In this document: in pieces, positions 1-9,127 of the stretch | How the letters are laid out: each line of letters starts with the position of its first letter | Position numbering within the stretch: position 1 is the stretch's first letter | Source of the DNA: Chryseosolibacter sp036402115 | GTDB taxonomy: Bacteria; Bacteroidota; Bacteroidia; Cytophagales; Cyclobacteriaceae | Reading direction: 5' to 3' | Assembly: GCA_036402115.1 (NCBI GenBank) | Contig: DASWTM010000297.1 | Location: 1 to 64,000, forward strand | DNA: 64,000 nucleotides | Program-made: the position numbers and the translations under genes | Notes under the pieces: model-generated | Told to the model about the DNA's origin: nothing | What the model saw: only the letters and a program-made list of their open reading frames with translations | Databases searched by the model: none

Positions 1-29
1 TCTGATGGTTTAATGCGAACGCGTGTTAA

Positions 30-1355
30 TTAACTTGGATTGATCATACCATATCCTCGCTCACCGTGGTAGAAGCTGTCGAGACCTTTCATTTCACCTT
101 CTTCGCTCGAGCGGATTTTCGTAAACTTGTTGAGAACGAAAAGTATTATGAACGTACCCACGGCTGAGTATACGATGGCGATCACGACAGCTAGTGCCTG
201 CACTCCAAGCTGATCAAGAGTGCTCCATCCCGAGACAGCTGCATTTGCTTCCGCCATCCAGCTTTCGCGAATGAAGAACGTCAGAAAGATTGCTCCCACG
301 ATTCCGCCAATTCCGTGGATTCCAAAAGCGTCAAGGGTGTCATCAAAACCGAGTCGCGTTTTCAATAATATCATGAGGTAACATACGCTGGTTGCCAGAA
401 CACCGATGGCAAGTGCGCCACCGGGCTGAACAACACCTGCAGCCGGAGTGATCGCCACAAGTCCTGCAAGGATGCCACTAACGAATCCCACAGCAGTGGC
501 CTTACCCTGGTGAATACCTTCGATGATCACCCAAGCCAACGCCCCGGCTGCCGCAGCAACTTGTGTGGCAGTCAAAGCTTGAGCAGTGCTTAGCCCACTT
601 GAAATACTGCTTCCTGCGTTGAAGCCAAACCATCCTACCCACAGTAATCCTGCTCCAGTCAACGTCATAACAAGATTGTTCGGACGCATCGGCAAGTGAG
701 GATGTGATTTGCGCGCTCCAATATAAAGAGCAGCGACAAGTCCGCTCACACCAGCAGAGATGTGGACAACGGTTCCCCCTGCGAAGTCGATCGCGCCTTT
801 TGCACCAAGATTGAACAAAAATCCATCGGACGCCCACACCCAGTGGCATAGGGGATTATAAATGAGCAAGCCCCACAATGCGATGAAGAAACAGTAGCCT
901 TTAAACGAAACGCGCTCGGCAAACGCACCCGCAATCAAAGCAGGAGCGATGATGGCAAATTTTGCCTGGAACATCGAGAAGACATACTCCGGAATTCCAG
1001 CAGACATGATCGATGTGTCAATTCCTTCCAGCAAAAAATATTTGGAATCCCATCCGATCCATCCTCCGAGCACATTTTGTCCAAACGCCATTCCATACCC
1101 GCACACAACCCACAACACGGTCATGATGCCCATCGCTGCAAAGCTATGCATCATGGTACCAAGCACGTTCTTCGTTCGCACCAATCCACCGTAGAACATG
1201 GCCAGGCCTGGGATCATCAGAAGAACAAGGGCTGTTGATGTGAGCATCCATGCAGTTACGCCTGAGTCATTTTGAACGGGAGTATCCTGTGCGGAAGCAA
1301 CGAAAGGGACGAGTAGGGCAGAGGCTAGTAGCCCAAGTCGGAGGTTGGCGTTCAT
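30..1355 (-). CDS. amtB: Ammonium transporter (Amt family)
   Basis: Inner-membrane channel that takes up ammonium/ammonia; 441 residues, usual for Amt proteins that keep a signal peptide. The chosen ATG at 1355 begins a clear signal peptide (MNANLRLGLLASALL... ending VASAQ); an upstream in-frame ATG at 1409 would only add 18 hydrophilic residues. About eleven hydrophobic segments follow. The Amt hallmarks are visible: the DFAGGTVVH block with Asp190 and pore His198, and the second pore His347 in FGIHGIGG. The C-terminal tail is hydrophilic (KIRSSEEGEMKGLDS...). No glnK/PII gene is adjacent in the window; it may lie beyond position 1. The family assignment is secure; the role in nitrogen supply is family knowledge. 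Confidence 0.96.
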   Translation of the reverse strand: MNANLRLGLLASALLVPFVASAQDTPVQNDSGVTAWMLTSTALVLLMIPGLAMFYGGLVRTKNVLGTMMHSFAAMGIMTVLWVVCGYGMAFGQNVLGGWIGWDSKYFLLEGIDTSIMSAGIPEYVFSMFQAKFAIIAPALIAGAFAERVSFKGYCFFIALWGLLIYNPLCHWVWASDGFLFNLGAKGAIDFAGGTVVHISAGVSGLVAALYIGARKSHPHLPMRPNNLVMTLTGAGLLWVGWFGFNAGSSISSGLSTAQALTATQVAAAAGALAWVIIEGIHQGKATAVGFVSGILAGLVAITPAAGVVQPGGALAIGVLATSVCYLMILLKTRLGFDDTLDAFGIHGIGGIVGAIFLTFFIRESWMAEANAAVSGWSTLDQLGVQALAVVIAIVYSAVGTFIILFVLNKFTKIRSSEEGEMKGLDSFYHGERGYGMINPS

Positions 1356-1499
1356 GTAGCAGTGGTTGTTAGTTGTATGCGAAATTAACAGGCGATGCAA
1401 ACTGCACAAGAGATGATTTGAAATAATGTGCCCGAACGATTGTTAAGCAGGGAGTGCACTCGTTTGAAATGGCGCAGGCTGGTCGAGGGGGGACAGCTC

Positions 1500-1605
1500 A
1501 TGGGTATAACTATCGGGATCGGTTATGGGTTATGGGTAATGGCTAACGCTAGGACTAAGGCTAAGACGGATAGCCCTAGCTATAGCCAAAAGCCATAGCT
1601 ACCTC
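1500..1605. repeat. Degenerate heptad array between bcr-like gene and amtB
   Basis: The 250-bp gap contains words of seven bases in tandem (ggttatg, ggttatg, ggtaatg, gctaacg...) from about 1520, passing into gctaag/tagcc words and a local stem (agctatagc ... gccatagct near 1579-1600). A tatcggga half-site at 1511-1518 matches the palindromes at 24.4 kb. The array lies directly after the stop codon of the exporter gene (minus strand). No ORF or known RNA was seen here. Confidence 0.6.
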
Positions 1606-1606
1606 A

Positions 1607-2839
1607 TCACAACACACTCGATGGTTCTTCCTCAATGTCTCGCAGGCGTGCGCGGTATTTGATCGTAATCCTTCCTGCCAGGAGGAAGAGTGCACCAACG
1701 ATTACGCATCCGGTCATCACGGCAATCATAGGCATAGCCGTACCGTTGTGAAATGCACTGACCAGTGCTGATCCCACACCGCCCATTGCCATTCGAAAAC
1801 TTCCTCCCAGTGAGGCAGCGCTCCCGGTGTGCCTGGTGAAAGGTGCGAGAGAAAGTGCAGTTGCGTTGGGATTCGTGAGCCCATGCCCTGCGAGAAACAG
1901 TGCGATCAATATGACGAGCCATAGCTTATCATACCACCCGAGCCACGTCCCGATGATCAGCAAGATCCCGATAGCAGACTGGATCATAATATTTACTTTG
2001 ATCACTTGCTGACTAGTATACCTTCGAAGAAGAAGATGGTTGAGTTGTGTTGTCCCGATGATCACCGCGGCAATGCCTGCGAAAATCCATCCGTATTCTT
2101 GCGGACTTGACCCGTATAAATTCATGAACACATCGGCAGAGCCGGCAATGTAGGCGAACGGTGCTGCTGCAGCAAAACCTCCCGTCAGTGTATAAATAAG
2201 AAACTGAGGCTGCTTTACTACGGTATAAAAGTTCTTCATCACGGAAACGGGCTTCAGTGATATCGTTGAGTCAGCCTTTCTTCCTGCTGGCAGGAAAAAG
2301 TATACGCACACTAACATGGCAAACGTAATCACTGCCAATAAGATGAACAGCGAATGCCAGCCCCACGCAACCGTTAGATAACCGCCAACGGTAGGAGCGA
2401 TCATCGGTGAGATAGCAACAACGAGCGTCATCAGGCTGAACGCTTGCGCAGTCTTGTCTGGCGGAAATAGGTCACGAACCAGGGCTTGGGCGCACACCAT
2501 CCCGGCACACCCACCGATGGCCTGGAGAAAGCGCATGGCAATGAGCGCATCAACGGATTGTGTGAAAGCGCAACCAATAGAGGCCAGCACGTAAATGCTC
2601 AGGCCGGCATAGAGTGGAGGCTTGCGACCAAATCGGTCGAGCAAAGGACCGTAAAGCATCTGCCCCGCAGCAATCCCGATAAAGTAGCTTGTAAGTGAGA
2701 GCTGGACCGATGCAATAGTGGTGTTAAGATCCGATGCAATGGCGGGAAATCCCGGCAGATACATATCGATCGAAAACGGACTTATTGTAGACAACAAGCC
2801 GAGGATAAATACCAGGAAGAACTGCCGTTTTTTGGTCAT
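1607..2839 (-). CDS. MFS drug-resistance transporter, Bcr/CflA type
   Basis: Proton-driven exporter of the inner membrane; 410 residues with about twelve hydrophobic segments, the normal size. The N-terminus carries the DHA1-type helix 1 pattern (STISPFSIDMYLPGFPAIA), typical of Bcr/CflA members, and MFS motif A between helices 2 and 3 (GPLLDRFGRKPPLYAG, residues 64-79). Substrates of the family include bicyclomycin, chloramphenicol and small metabolites; the sequence does not say which applies here. It is transcribed toward amtB with about 250 bp between them, so the two are probably not co-transcribed. Confidence 0.9.
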   Translation of the reverse strand: MTKKRQFFLVFILGLLSTISPFSIDMYLPGFPAIASDLNTTIASVQLSLTSYFIGIAAGQMLYGPLLDRFGRKPPLYAGLSIYVLASIGCAFTQSVDALIAMRFLQAIGGCAGMVCAQALVRDLFPPDKTAQAFSLMTLVVAISPMIAPTVGGYLTVAWGWHSLFILLAVITFAMLVCVYFFLPAGRKADSTISLKPVSVMKNFYTVVKQPQFLIYTLTGGFAAAAPFAYIAGSADVFMNLYGSSPQEYGWIFAGIAAVIIGTTQLNHLLLRRYTSQQVIKVNIMIQSAIGILLIIGTWLGWYDKLWLVILIALFLAGHGLTNPNATALSLAPFTRHTGSAASLGGSFRMAMGGVGSALVSAFHNGTAMPMIAVMTGCVIVGALFLLAGRITIKYRARLRDIEEEPSSVL

Positions 2840-2870
2840 TCTGAAATTCGCTCAAACATCCATGCCCACA

Positions 2871-5171
2871 TCAACTGTTTATAATTGGAGCGAGACATGA
2901 CTTGGGAATGGCAAATGCTTGCGTGAGTGGTACGGCATTCTTTCGCACCTTCGAACACAGCTGATCAACGGTCTTTCGGATCGCTTTGGTCTTGACTCCT
3001 TCCATATAGCCGTTCTCCAGATACCATCCTTTATTCTTTTCAATCTGCGACAGTGCATAGAGGTCGCACAATTCTTTCAAGGTGTTTTTTAAGGGTTCAT
3101 CTTTTACATTGGCTACTTGCGTAATAAATTGCTCCAACACAACGCGCTCGATATACGCAAATCCGACCTGTACGAGGTGATGCTGACATTCGTTGAATGC
3201 ATCAAACGAATCCATACCGTCATCGATCAATGCTTTAAGGCGCCTTGCCGCGGAGGTGACAATGGATCTTTCCCGGTAGGCAAACGCACTCAGGTGAAAC
3301 GCAGAGTCAAGTAAATGCTCCTCATCCGTATTGCGAACAATAAAGGGATTTTTTTCCTGTATGGAGGTCTTCGCCTGGTTAGCCACATAGTTAAGCATTC
3401 CAAAAACATTGATGTTGCTAAATTCCTGTTTGAATTCGGTGAGTTTACTTTTCGCTACCAGCTGAAGTAAGACTGTGTTGTCGCCTTCAAACGTGGTGTA
3501 AATCTCAGTATCATTCTTCAAGTCATCCATTCGATTTTCGGAGAGATAACCCTTTCCGCCACAGGCTTCACGGCACTCCTGGATCGTTGCTGTAGCATTC
3601 CACGTTGCCAGTGCTTTCAATCCGGCAGCAAGGGCTTCAATTTCCTGCATGTCTTCTTCGGTTCGCTTCATGAATCGGTCTGTCAGGTACTGCAGTGCAA
3701 AATGAAAAGCGTAAGCGTTTGCCAGCAAAGGCATAAGCCTGCGTTGGTGAGTTTGATAATTGAGAATAGGAACCTCCGTGCCGCCTTCCGGACCGAACTG
3801 CCTTCGCTGGTCTCCATATTGGATGGCGATGGTCAAGGCAGTTTTCGATGCACTTAGTCCCGAGCGCGGAATGCCGATGCGTCCACCGACAAGTGTACCA
3901 AGCATGGTGAAGAATCTGCGGTTGTCGCTGGTGATCGGGCTCTCGAACTTTCCTTGATCATTTACACTGGCAAAACGATCCAGCATATTTTCTTTCGGGA
4001 TAACAACATTGTCAAAGTAGATTACTCCATTGTCAACGCCATTCAGTCCCATCTTTCTGCCGCAGTCTTTGATGGTTACACATTTCGATGTCTGTCCGTT
4101 CTCCTCGCGAATTCTCACCAGGAACGCGCTGACCCCAAAATCTTTTCCATCAACAATCAGCTTGGCAAACACTGTTGCCATCTGTCCGTGGAGCGCTGCA
4201 TTGCCGATGTATTCTTTGCGCGCAATTTCCGAAGGTGTATGAATGGTAAATGTTTTCGTGCCGTGATTGTAGGTAGCGGTGGTCAGAATTCCCTTCACAT
4301 TTGACCCGTGGCCAGTTTCAGTCATGGCGAAACAGCCTGGCAGTCGAAGCTTGCCTACATCAGCAAGATATTTTACATGATGTTTCTCTGTGCCAAGGAA
4401 ATAAATGCTCATCCCAAAGAGGCCGAATTGCACTCCGAACTTTACCACTAGACTAAGGTCGTGGTAACTCAGGGTTTCCATCACGGAAAAGTATCCTTCC
4501 ATATCGCCCTGCCCTCCGAATTGTTTTGGATAAGCCATAGAACCGAACCCCTGTGTGGCGAGGTGCTTACACCATGTCAGAACTTTCTCGCGGTATTCGG
4601 CCAAGTCCCCTGTTTCAATGCGTTTAAACTCCGGATCGGCAATAACTTTTTTTACTCGTTTGATGATCGCTTCATTTTTGCCGTCAAGCAGGCTCGTCAT
4701 TGCTGCAACATCAAAAGTCGTTTGTGTTCCCTGGCTTGCCGTAGATGTTTTCCGTGATTCCGGAACAAACATGTAGGTAGCCTCACGCCCAATACCACCC
4801 AGCGTTTTTTCAATTTCGTTAAGCGAAAGAGAAGTGGCTTCCAGGGATTTAGAAATTCCATTTTCCGTTTTTCGCTGCACAAGTTTTAAGCCGATCTCCG
4901 CAAGGCTTGAATTTTCTTCCGGGTTCAAGGATGCGGCTCTGATCTCGTTCAGCCAGTCTTTAATGTCAGCGGGTGACGGTGGGCTTGAGGGGTCAATGTT
5001 AGAGAGCAGAAAGTTTTTTTCTTCGACAGACAACCACTTTTGATCATCGATCACTTTGCGCAGGGAAAGAATTTCAGTTGGTGTCAGGACTGCATCAGAC
5101 CACACGGTGTAAAGCAGGGGAAGAAAAACATACAGTTCCGGGTTCTTTTTGATGAGGGGTGATTGCGTCAT
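2871..5171 (-). CDS. Large acyl-CoA dehydrogenase/oxidase family protein
   Basis: FAD enzyme expected to oxidise acyl-CoA to enoyl-CoA in beta-oxidation. At 766 residues it is about twice a normal ACAD and closer to acyl-CoA oxidases, with an extra N-terminal helical part of roughly 170 residues and a long C-terminal part. Visible blocks are CFAMTETGHGSNV (flavin/substrate loop, residues about 281-292), CGGKGYLSENR (about 537-547) and YTTFEGDNTVLLQL, whose Glu (about 562) is at the catalytic-base position of oxidase-type members. The frame is open to an ATG at 5330, but the first 47-53 residues look non-coding; ATG 5171 (or 5189) is preferred. It is a single gene, divergent from the DUF2911 gene. 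Whether oxygen or ETF is the electron acceptor cannot be told. Confidence 0.9.
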   Translation of the reverse strand: MTQSPLIKKNPELYVFLPLLYTVWSDAVLTPTEILSLRKVIDDQKWLSVEEKNFLLSNIDPSSPPSPADIKDWLNEIRAASLNPEENSSLAEIGLKLVQRKTENGISKSLEATSLSLNEIEKTLGGIGREATYMFVPESRKTSTASQGTQTTFDVAAMTSLLDGKNEAIIKRVKKVIADPEFKRIETGDLAEYREKVLTWCKHLATQGFGSMAYPKQFGGQGDMEGYFSVMETLSYHDLSLVVKFGVQFGLFGMSIYFLGTEKHHVKYLADVGKLRLPGCFAMTETGHGSNVKGILTTATYNHGTKTFTIHTPSEIARKEYIGNAALHGQMATVFAKLIVDGKDFGVSAFLVRIREENGQTSKCVTIKDCGRKMGLNGVDNGVIYFDNVVIPKENMLDRFASVNDQGKFESPITSDNRRFFTMLGTLVGGRIGIPRSGLSASKTALTIAIQYGDQRRQFGPEGGTEVPILNYQTHQRRLMPLLANAYAFHFALQYLTDRFMKRTEEDMQEIEALAAGLKALATWNATATIQECREACGGKGYLSENRMDDLKNDTEIYTTFEGDNTVLLQLVAKSKLTEFKQEFSNINVFGMLNYVANQAKTSIQEKNPFIVRNTDEEHLLDSAFHLSAFAYRERSIVTSAARRLKALIDDGMDSFDAFNECQHHLVQVGFAYIERVVLEQFITQVANVKDEPLKNTLKELCDLYALSQIEKNKGWYLENGYMEGVKTKAIRKTVDQLCSKVRKNAVPLTQAFAIPKSCLAPIINS

Positions 5172-5348
5172 GATAATGAGGTTGTTCATAAAATTAGCAA
5201 ATACGGTTGGATTTTCTTTTGAGAGCAGCAAAATGGTATCTGCAGTACAGCAAATGCCGTTTATCCGGAAGAGCGTTGGGTTTGAACAATGTGTGTATGA
5301 AGGTGCAGGCTTTTGAACTAACTTGATCAAAGTTGAATATGGGATGTG

Positions 5349-5379
5349 TTGTTACATCCTGGCGACCTGATAACCTTTG
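5349..5379 (+). promoter_or_regulatory. Candidate Bacteroidota promoter for the DUF2911 gene
   Basis: A TTG at 5349-5351 is followed after 20 bases by AACCTTTG (5372-5379), one mismatch from the TAnnTTTG minus-7 consensus. Transcription would start near 5386, 20 bases before the chosen ATG at 5406, which supports that start over the upstream in-frame ATG at 5346. Confidence 0.45.
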
Positions 5380-5405
5380 TCTTAAACCAACAAAAAAATA
5401 ATGTT

Positions 5406-5951
5406 ATGAAACAATGTAAGTGTTTTGCAATTCTCTTCGTGCTCTTTGCTTCCGCGACATTCACGGCAGGAGCTCAGAAACTTCCTGGCTTGGATCCTTC
5501 GCCAGCCGACATCGCATACTTGCGCGAAAACGGCAGAGGTACCGCACCTGTAGCGAAGGTCACTTATGGACGCCCATCAAAGAAAGGCAGAACGATGCTG
5601 GGTGGTGTCGAGAAGTACGGAGCCGTGTGGCGGACCGGTGCGAACGAAACAACGGAGATCAAGTTGTACAAGCCCGTAACGTTTGGCGACAAACAGATCC
5701 CCGCTGGTACGTACAGTCTTTATACTATTCCTGAAAAAGACGAATGGACCATCATCTTCAACTCGAAGCTTGACACGTGGGGACACTACGAATATGATCA
5801 GACAAAAGACGTGGCTCGCATAAAGGTGCCATCGGGTAAGACTGACGCAGAAGTCGAGGCTTTTACGATTGCTTTTGATGGTGGGAATGGGACGGGTACG
5901 ATGGCCTTGGCGTGGGAGAATACGTTGGTGAAGGTGCCCTTGAAGTTCTAG
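5406..5951 (+). CDS. Exported DUF2911 family protein
   Basis: 181-residue protein with a signal peptide (MKQCKCFAILFVLFASATFTAGAQ) and then the whole DUF2911 domain: DPSPADIAYLR, KVTYGRPSKKGR, a GAVWRTGANETTEI block, a PAGTYSLYTIP block and the WTIIFN strand. The family is common in Bacteroidota and predicted to be a periplasmic beta-rich protein, but its function is unknown. The start at 5406 is chosen because the signal peptide begins there. The gene is alone and is followed six bases after its stop by a heptad-array hairpin. Confidence 0.9.
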   Translation: MKQCKCFAILFVLFASATFTAGAQKLPGLDPSPADIAYLRENGRGTAPVAKVTYGRPSKKGRTMLGGVEKYGAVWRTGANETTEIKLYKPVTFGDKQIPAGTYSLYTIPEKDEWTIIFNSKLDTWGHYEYDQTKDVARIKVPSGKTDAEVEAFTIAFDGGNGTGTMALAWENTLVKVPLKF

Positions 5952-5954
5952 GTA

Positions 5955-6057
5955 AATAGATTTTAGATTTTAGATTTTTGATTTTTGATTTTTGGAAATG
6001 CTGAAATATTACGTGTTCCCACCAAATCTTAAATCTTAAATCTCAAATCTAAAATTG
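5955..6057. repeat. Inverted heptad-array hairpin, word agatttt/aaatctt
   Basis: Left arm 5957-5994 is built of agatttt, agatttt, tgatttt, tgatttt units. After a spacer of about 28 bases the right arm 6024-6056 reads aaatctt, aaatctt, aaatctc, aaatcta, the reverse complement of the same word. It fills the whole gap between two convergent stop codons (5951 and 6065), so a two-way transcription end is plausible. The same word recurs at 12032-12119 and 48107-48195. Confidence 0.85.
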
Positions 6058-6064
6058 AGTGTGT

Positions 6065-7288
6065 TTACTTTACAGGGAGATAGATATTAAAAGTAGCCCC
6101 TTGATCCAATTGACTTTCGGCAGTGATGACACCACCATGGTTGTCAACGATTTTTTTGCAGATAGCAAGGCCGATACCGGTGCCGCTATACTCACTTCTT
6201 CCATGGAGACGCTGGAAAACTTCAAAAATTTTGTGTTTGTGCTCCGGTTCAAACCCGATTCCATTGTCGCTAATGGAAATCTTGTGATACTGTTTTCCCT
6301 GTCCCCCGTCAAGTTCGCTGCCGTCAACAAGCTCATAACTTACTTTTATCTGGGACGCCACGCCCTCTTTTGAAAACTTAAGCGCATTCGAGAAAATATT
6401 AGTAAGTAATTGCGCAAACTGGAATTTAATAACCTCAAGTGTCGGAAGGGTGTCAACAGAAATCGTTGCCTGCTTCGCTTCGATGATTTCGCGAAGATCA
6501 TTCTTCACCTCGTTGACAAGATCGTTGAGGTTAACTCGTTCAAACGTTTTTTCACCGGTGTTCGTGCGAGAGTAGGTGAGGAGATCTTCAATAAGCTTTT
6601 GCATCCGCAGTGCCGCATTCTGCATTCTTCCAAAGTAGTCTTTTGCCTTTGGTGAGAGTGTGTCTGACTCTGTTTCTACGATCCGAGTTGCAAACGTCTG
6701 GATTTTTCGCAGCGGTTCCTGCAAGTCATGACTTGAAACGTATGCGAACGAGGCTAGTTCCTGGTTCATCGCATCGAGCTCCCGATTCTTTCGGGCAAGT
6801 TCCTGAGCGGTTTTCCGTAAGGCTTCCTCTGCCTGCATGCGCTCCGTTAAATCGCGCGTCACTTTCGAGAAACCGATAACCTGACCATTGTCATCGTGTA
6901 ATGCGGTTATCACAACACTGCCCCAGAACTTCGTGCCGTCTTTTCGAACACGCCAGCCTTCATGCTGTGCGCGGTTATTTTTTTCGGCCTGTGCAATTAG
7001 TTGGTCCGGGATTCCTGCCTGTCTGTCTTTTTCGGTATAAAACAGTCGAAAATTTTTTCCGATAATCTCCTCCGCCTTATATCCTTTAATTTTTTCTGCA
7101 CCACGATTCCAGTTCATCACCGTACCTGCCCGATCGATCATCAGAATAGCGTAGTCCTCAATCTCAATGATCATACGTTGATAGGTCTGGTCCTGAATTG
7201 ACTCGCGATTGACCGAATGCTTTGGGATTGAATTGTCTGCGGAACCATGTTCCAGGATTGTGGGTGACTTCAGGTTGCTTTTGCTCAT
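6065..7288 (-). CDS. PAS-domain sensor histidine kinase (cytoplasmic)
   Basis: 407 residues, no membrane segment. A PAS domain with PAC motif spans about residues 40-150 (IMIDRAGTVMNWNRGAEKIK..., WGSVVITALHDDNG). A coiled linker (QAEEALRKTAQELARKNREL) leads to the HisKA helix with the phospho-acceptor His in SSHDLQEPLRKIQTF, and a HATPase domain with N box (IFSNALKFSKEG), G1 (DNGIGFEPEH) and G2 (GTGIGLAICKKIV). This arrangement is typical of kinases paired with single-domain regulators. The REC-only gene lies 124 bp upstream on the same strand and is its likely partner. The signal it senses is unknown. Confidence 0.93.
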   Translation of the reverse strand: MSKSNLKSPTILEHGSADNSIPKHSVNRESIQDQTYQRMIIEIEDYAILMIDRAGTVMNWNRGAEKIKGYKAEEIIGKNFRLFYTEKDRQAGIPDQLIAQAEKNNRAQHEGWRVRKDGTKFWGSVVITALHDDNGQVIGFSKVTRDLTERMQAEEALRKTAQELARKNRELDAMNQELASFAYVSSHDLQEPLRKIQTFATRIVETESDTLSPKAKDYFGRMQNAALRMQKLIEDLLTYSRTNTGEKTFERVNLNDLVNEVKNDLREIIEAKQATISVDTLPTLEVIKFQFAQLLTNIFSNALKFSKEGVASQIKVSYELVDGSELDGGQGKQYHKISISDNGIGFEPEHKHKIFEVFQRLHGRSEYSGTGIGLAICKKIVDNHGGVITAESQLDQGATFNIYLPVK

Positions 7289-7412
7289 TAAAAATCAACG
7301 TTGATGGAGATCCTTCGTGGTAAAAATATAAAACTTTTCACCAGCCGTACGGGATTATTGCATTTGTTTTTTTCTTTTGCGATAACCATCACACGCTAAA
7401 AAAATTGTGCCA

Positions 7413-7868
7413 TCAATGTATAACGATGAAATCCTGGTCTGCTTTACGCGAAGCCAGATCACGGAGATGGACGTTCAGGGTTTGTTCTATCGCAGTTTTT
7501 AGCTCAGGATAGGTACCAGGTTTCTTGATATACATACTAGCCTGTTTTTTCGATAAAATATCCATCGTTTCCTTCTGTGACGATGTCGAAAGAATCACTA
7601 CCGGAAGTTCCTTTAGGCGATGCTCGGCTTTTATTTCATCAAGACATTCAAAACCGTTTTTCAGCGGCATATTAAGGTCTAGAAAAATCACATCAGGTAA
7701 CGCACCTTTCCATGTTTCCAGCAGCCGCATCAAATCAACACCGTTCTTTGCCGTGGTTAGCTTCACGCGCGAATACAGCTCTCGAAGCGCATCGGTAAAA
7801 AGTTCTCTGTCGTCTTCATCATCATCAGCTAGCAAAATGTGCGTGATAGGGGATTCTTTCAATGCCAT
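7413..7868 (-). CDS. Single-domain response regulator (REC only, Rcp1-like)
   Basis: 151 residues consisting of one receiver domain and no output domain. The acidic pair is in LLADDDEDDRELF, the phospho-acceptor Asp in VIFLDLNMPLKNG, the Thr/Ser switch in VVILSTSSQKE, and the Lys in YIKKPGTYPEL. The insertion pattern (DDEDDRELF, GTYPEL) is that of Rcp1-type regulators, which relay phosphate to or from PAS or phytochrome-type kinases. It precedes the PAS kinase gene on the same strand, so the two are probably one unit. Confidence 0.93.
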   Translation of the reverse strand: MALKESPITHILLADDDEDDRELFTDALRELYSRVKLTTAKNGVDLMRLLETWKGALPDVIFLDLNMPLKNGFECLDEIKAEHRLKELPVVILSTSSQKETMDILSKKQASMYIKKPGTYPELKTAIEQTLNVHLRDLASRKADQDFIVIH

Positions 7869-8002
7869 AGAACAACAAAAATAACACGGCCCGACAAAAG
7901 TCTGACGGTAGCTGGATGTAAAATGAAAAAAAAGTCGATGAATGAAGCGGCATTATCGGTTCAAGGTGAATTGACTATATTGAAAACTAATTTGAAGCGA
8001 CA

Positions 8003-8782
8003 ATGCCCGAACTCCCCGACTTACAAGTCTTCAGTACCAACCTTACTAAAGCGTTGAAGAACAAAAAGCTTTTGTCCATCTCAGTTAAGAACCAGAAAAA
8101 GCTTGCTACTCCAGTGAAGACACTCAAGGCAGCTCTTGAAGGACAGACGCTCTCTGTGGTGAGACGTGAAGGCAAAGAATTGTATTTCCAGTTTAAAAAC
8201 AAGGCGGTACTCGGTTTGCACCTGATGCTACGCGGAAAGTTGACGTGGTTCGAAGACAAGAATGATCAAAAGTTTACAATCGTTGAGCTTGTATTTCAGG
8301 GAGGGAAAGGACTAGCCGTAAGTGATTACCAGGGGCAGGCAGCCATCACGCTGAACCCTTCGGTCAAGGAAAGTCCGGATGCGTTGTCTGCCGATGTCAA
8401 TTATCCATTCCTGAAAGAAAAGCTTAATCGGAGCAAAGCCTCCGTGAAGAACGTGTTGCTTGATCAGAAGTTTATACGTGGAATAGGTAACGCGTACGCT
8501 GATGAAATTTTGTGGGCTGCCGGCATTTCACCGTTCTCAATCAGCAGCAAGATCCCGGATGCGAAGATCAAGGCGTTAGCAAAATCAATTGTGTCCGTGC
8601 TTGAAAAAGCGGAGAAGACCATTCGAAAGAATCATCCGGATATTATTACCGGGGAAGTGCGCGATTTCCTCTCCGTCCACAATTCAAAGCGCGAGACCAC
8701 ATCAAAAGGAGAGAAGATCCTGGTAGAAGCCTCTGGCGCACGCAAGACATATTACACAGCTGAACAAGAACTCTTTGATTAG
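8003..8782 (+). CDS. Fpg/Nei-family DNA glycosylase without zinc finger
   Basis: Base-excision repair glycosylase/AP-lyase family, 259 residues. After Met removal the N-terminus is Pro-Glu-Leu-Pro, giving the catalytic Pro and Glu. The beta-hairpin Lys is in RREGKELYFQF, and the helix-two-turn-helix is DQKFIRGIGNAYADEILWAAG. The usual C-terminal four-Cys zinc finger is missing: there is no Cys in the last 90 residues, and the end reads GEKILVEASGARKTYYTAEQ, keeping an Arg at the position of the conserved finger Arg. This fits a zinc-less finger as in NEIL1. The second residue pair after PELP is DL rather than EV. Substrate (8-oxoG or oxidised pyrimidine) is not certain. Confidence 0.88.
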   Translation: MPELPDLQVFSTNLTKALKNKKLLSISVKNQKKLATPVKTLKAALEGQTLSVVRREGKELYFQFKNKAVLGLHLMLRGKLTWFEDKNDQKFTIVELVFQGGKGLAVSDYQGQAAITLNPSVKESPDALSADVNYPFLKEKLNRSKASVKNVLLDQKFIRGIGNAYADEILWAAGISPFSISSKIPDAKIKALAKSIVSVLEKAEKTIRKNHPDIITGEVRDFLSVHNSKRETTSKGEKILVEASGARKTYYTAEQELFD

Positions 8783-8850
8783 ACGGATTCGTGCCGCGAA
8801 TGATGCGTTACGATGGCCTGCTTTTTTTCGCCTTTGCTTAAAAAAACGTT

Positions 8851-9126
8851 ATGGCAAAATACTCAAAGAAGGCTCAGCGGACGGTTGCAAGTGCAATGCG
8901 TAGACGGAAGAAGGGATCGCTGACATCAGGACGATCCGGGAAAAAAGTGACTAGCCGTAAACAGGCAATAGCCATTGGGTTGTCGGAGGCGAGAAAGAAA
9001 GGAGCGAAGGTGCCTGCCAAAAAGGGTGCAAAAAAGAGTGCGCGTAAAAGTTCCGGGCGCACAGCCAGACCTGCTAAGAAAAGAGCAACGCCACGCAAGA
9101 AAACTTCATCTCGTTCCAGAAGGTAG
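8851..9126 (+). CDS. Lys/Arg-rich small protein, DUF6496 type
   Basis: 91 residues, strongly basic. The N-terminal half has the DUF6496 pattern (SGRSGKKVTSRKQAIAIGLS, residues about 28-47), and the C-terminal half is a histone-H1-like KKGAKKSARKSSGRTARPAKK tail. Such proteins are widespread beside stress genes in soil bacteria and are presumed to bind nucleic acid, but no function is established. Its stop is one base before the convergent end of the FAD oxidoreductase gene (9128), so the two transcripts must meet here. Confidence 0.8.
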   Translation: MAKYSKKAQRTVASAMRRRKKGSLTSGRSGKKVTSRKQAIAIGLSEARKKGAKVPAKKGAKKSARKSSGRTARPAKKRATPRKKTSSRSRR

Positions 9127-9127
9127 A

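Noticed and set aside
5171..5330. Extended N-terminus of the acyl-CoA dehydrogenase from ATG 5330
   Set aside because: The extra 53 residues are Cys-rich with no family match in character, and they would leave almost no room for the divergent promoter.
5955..6057. CRISPR-like or direct-repeat array
   Set aside because: Units are seven bases without spacers of constant length and no cas genes are present, so the heptad arrays are not CRISPR.
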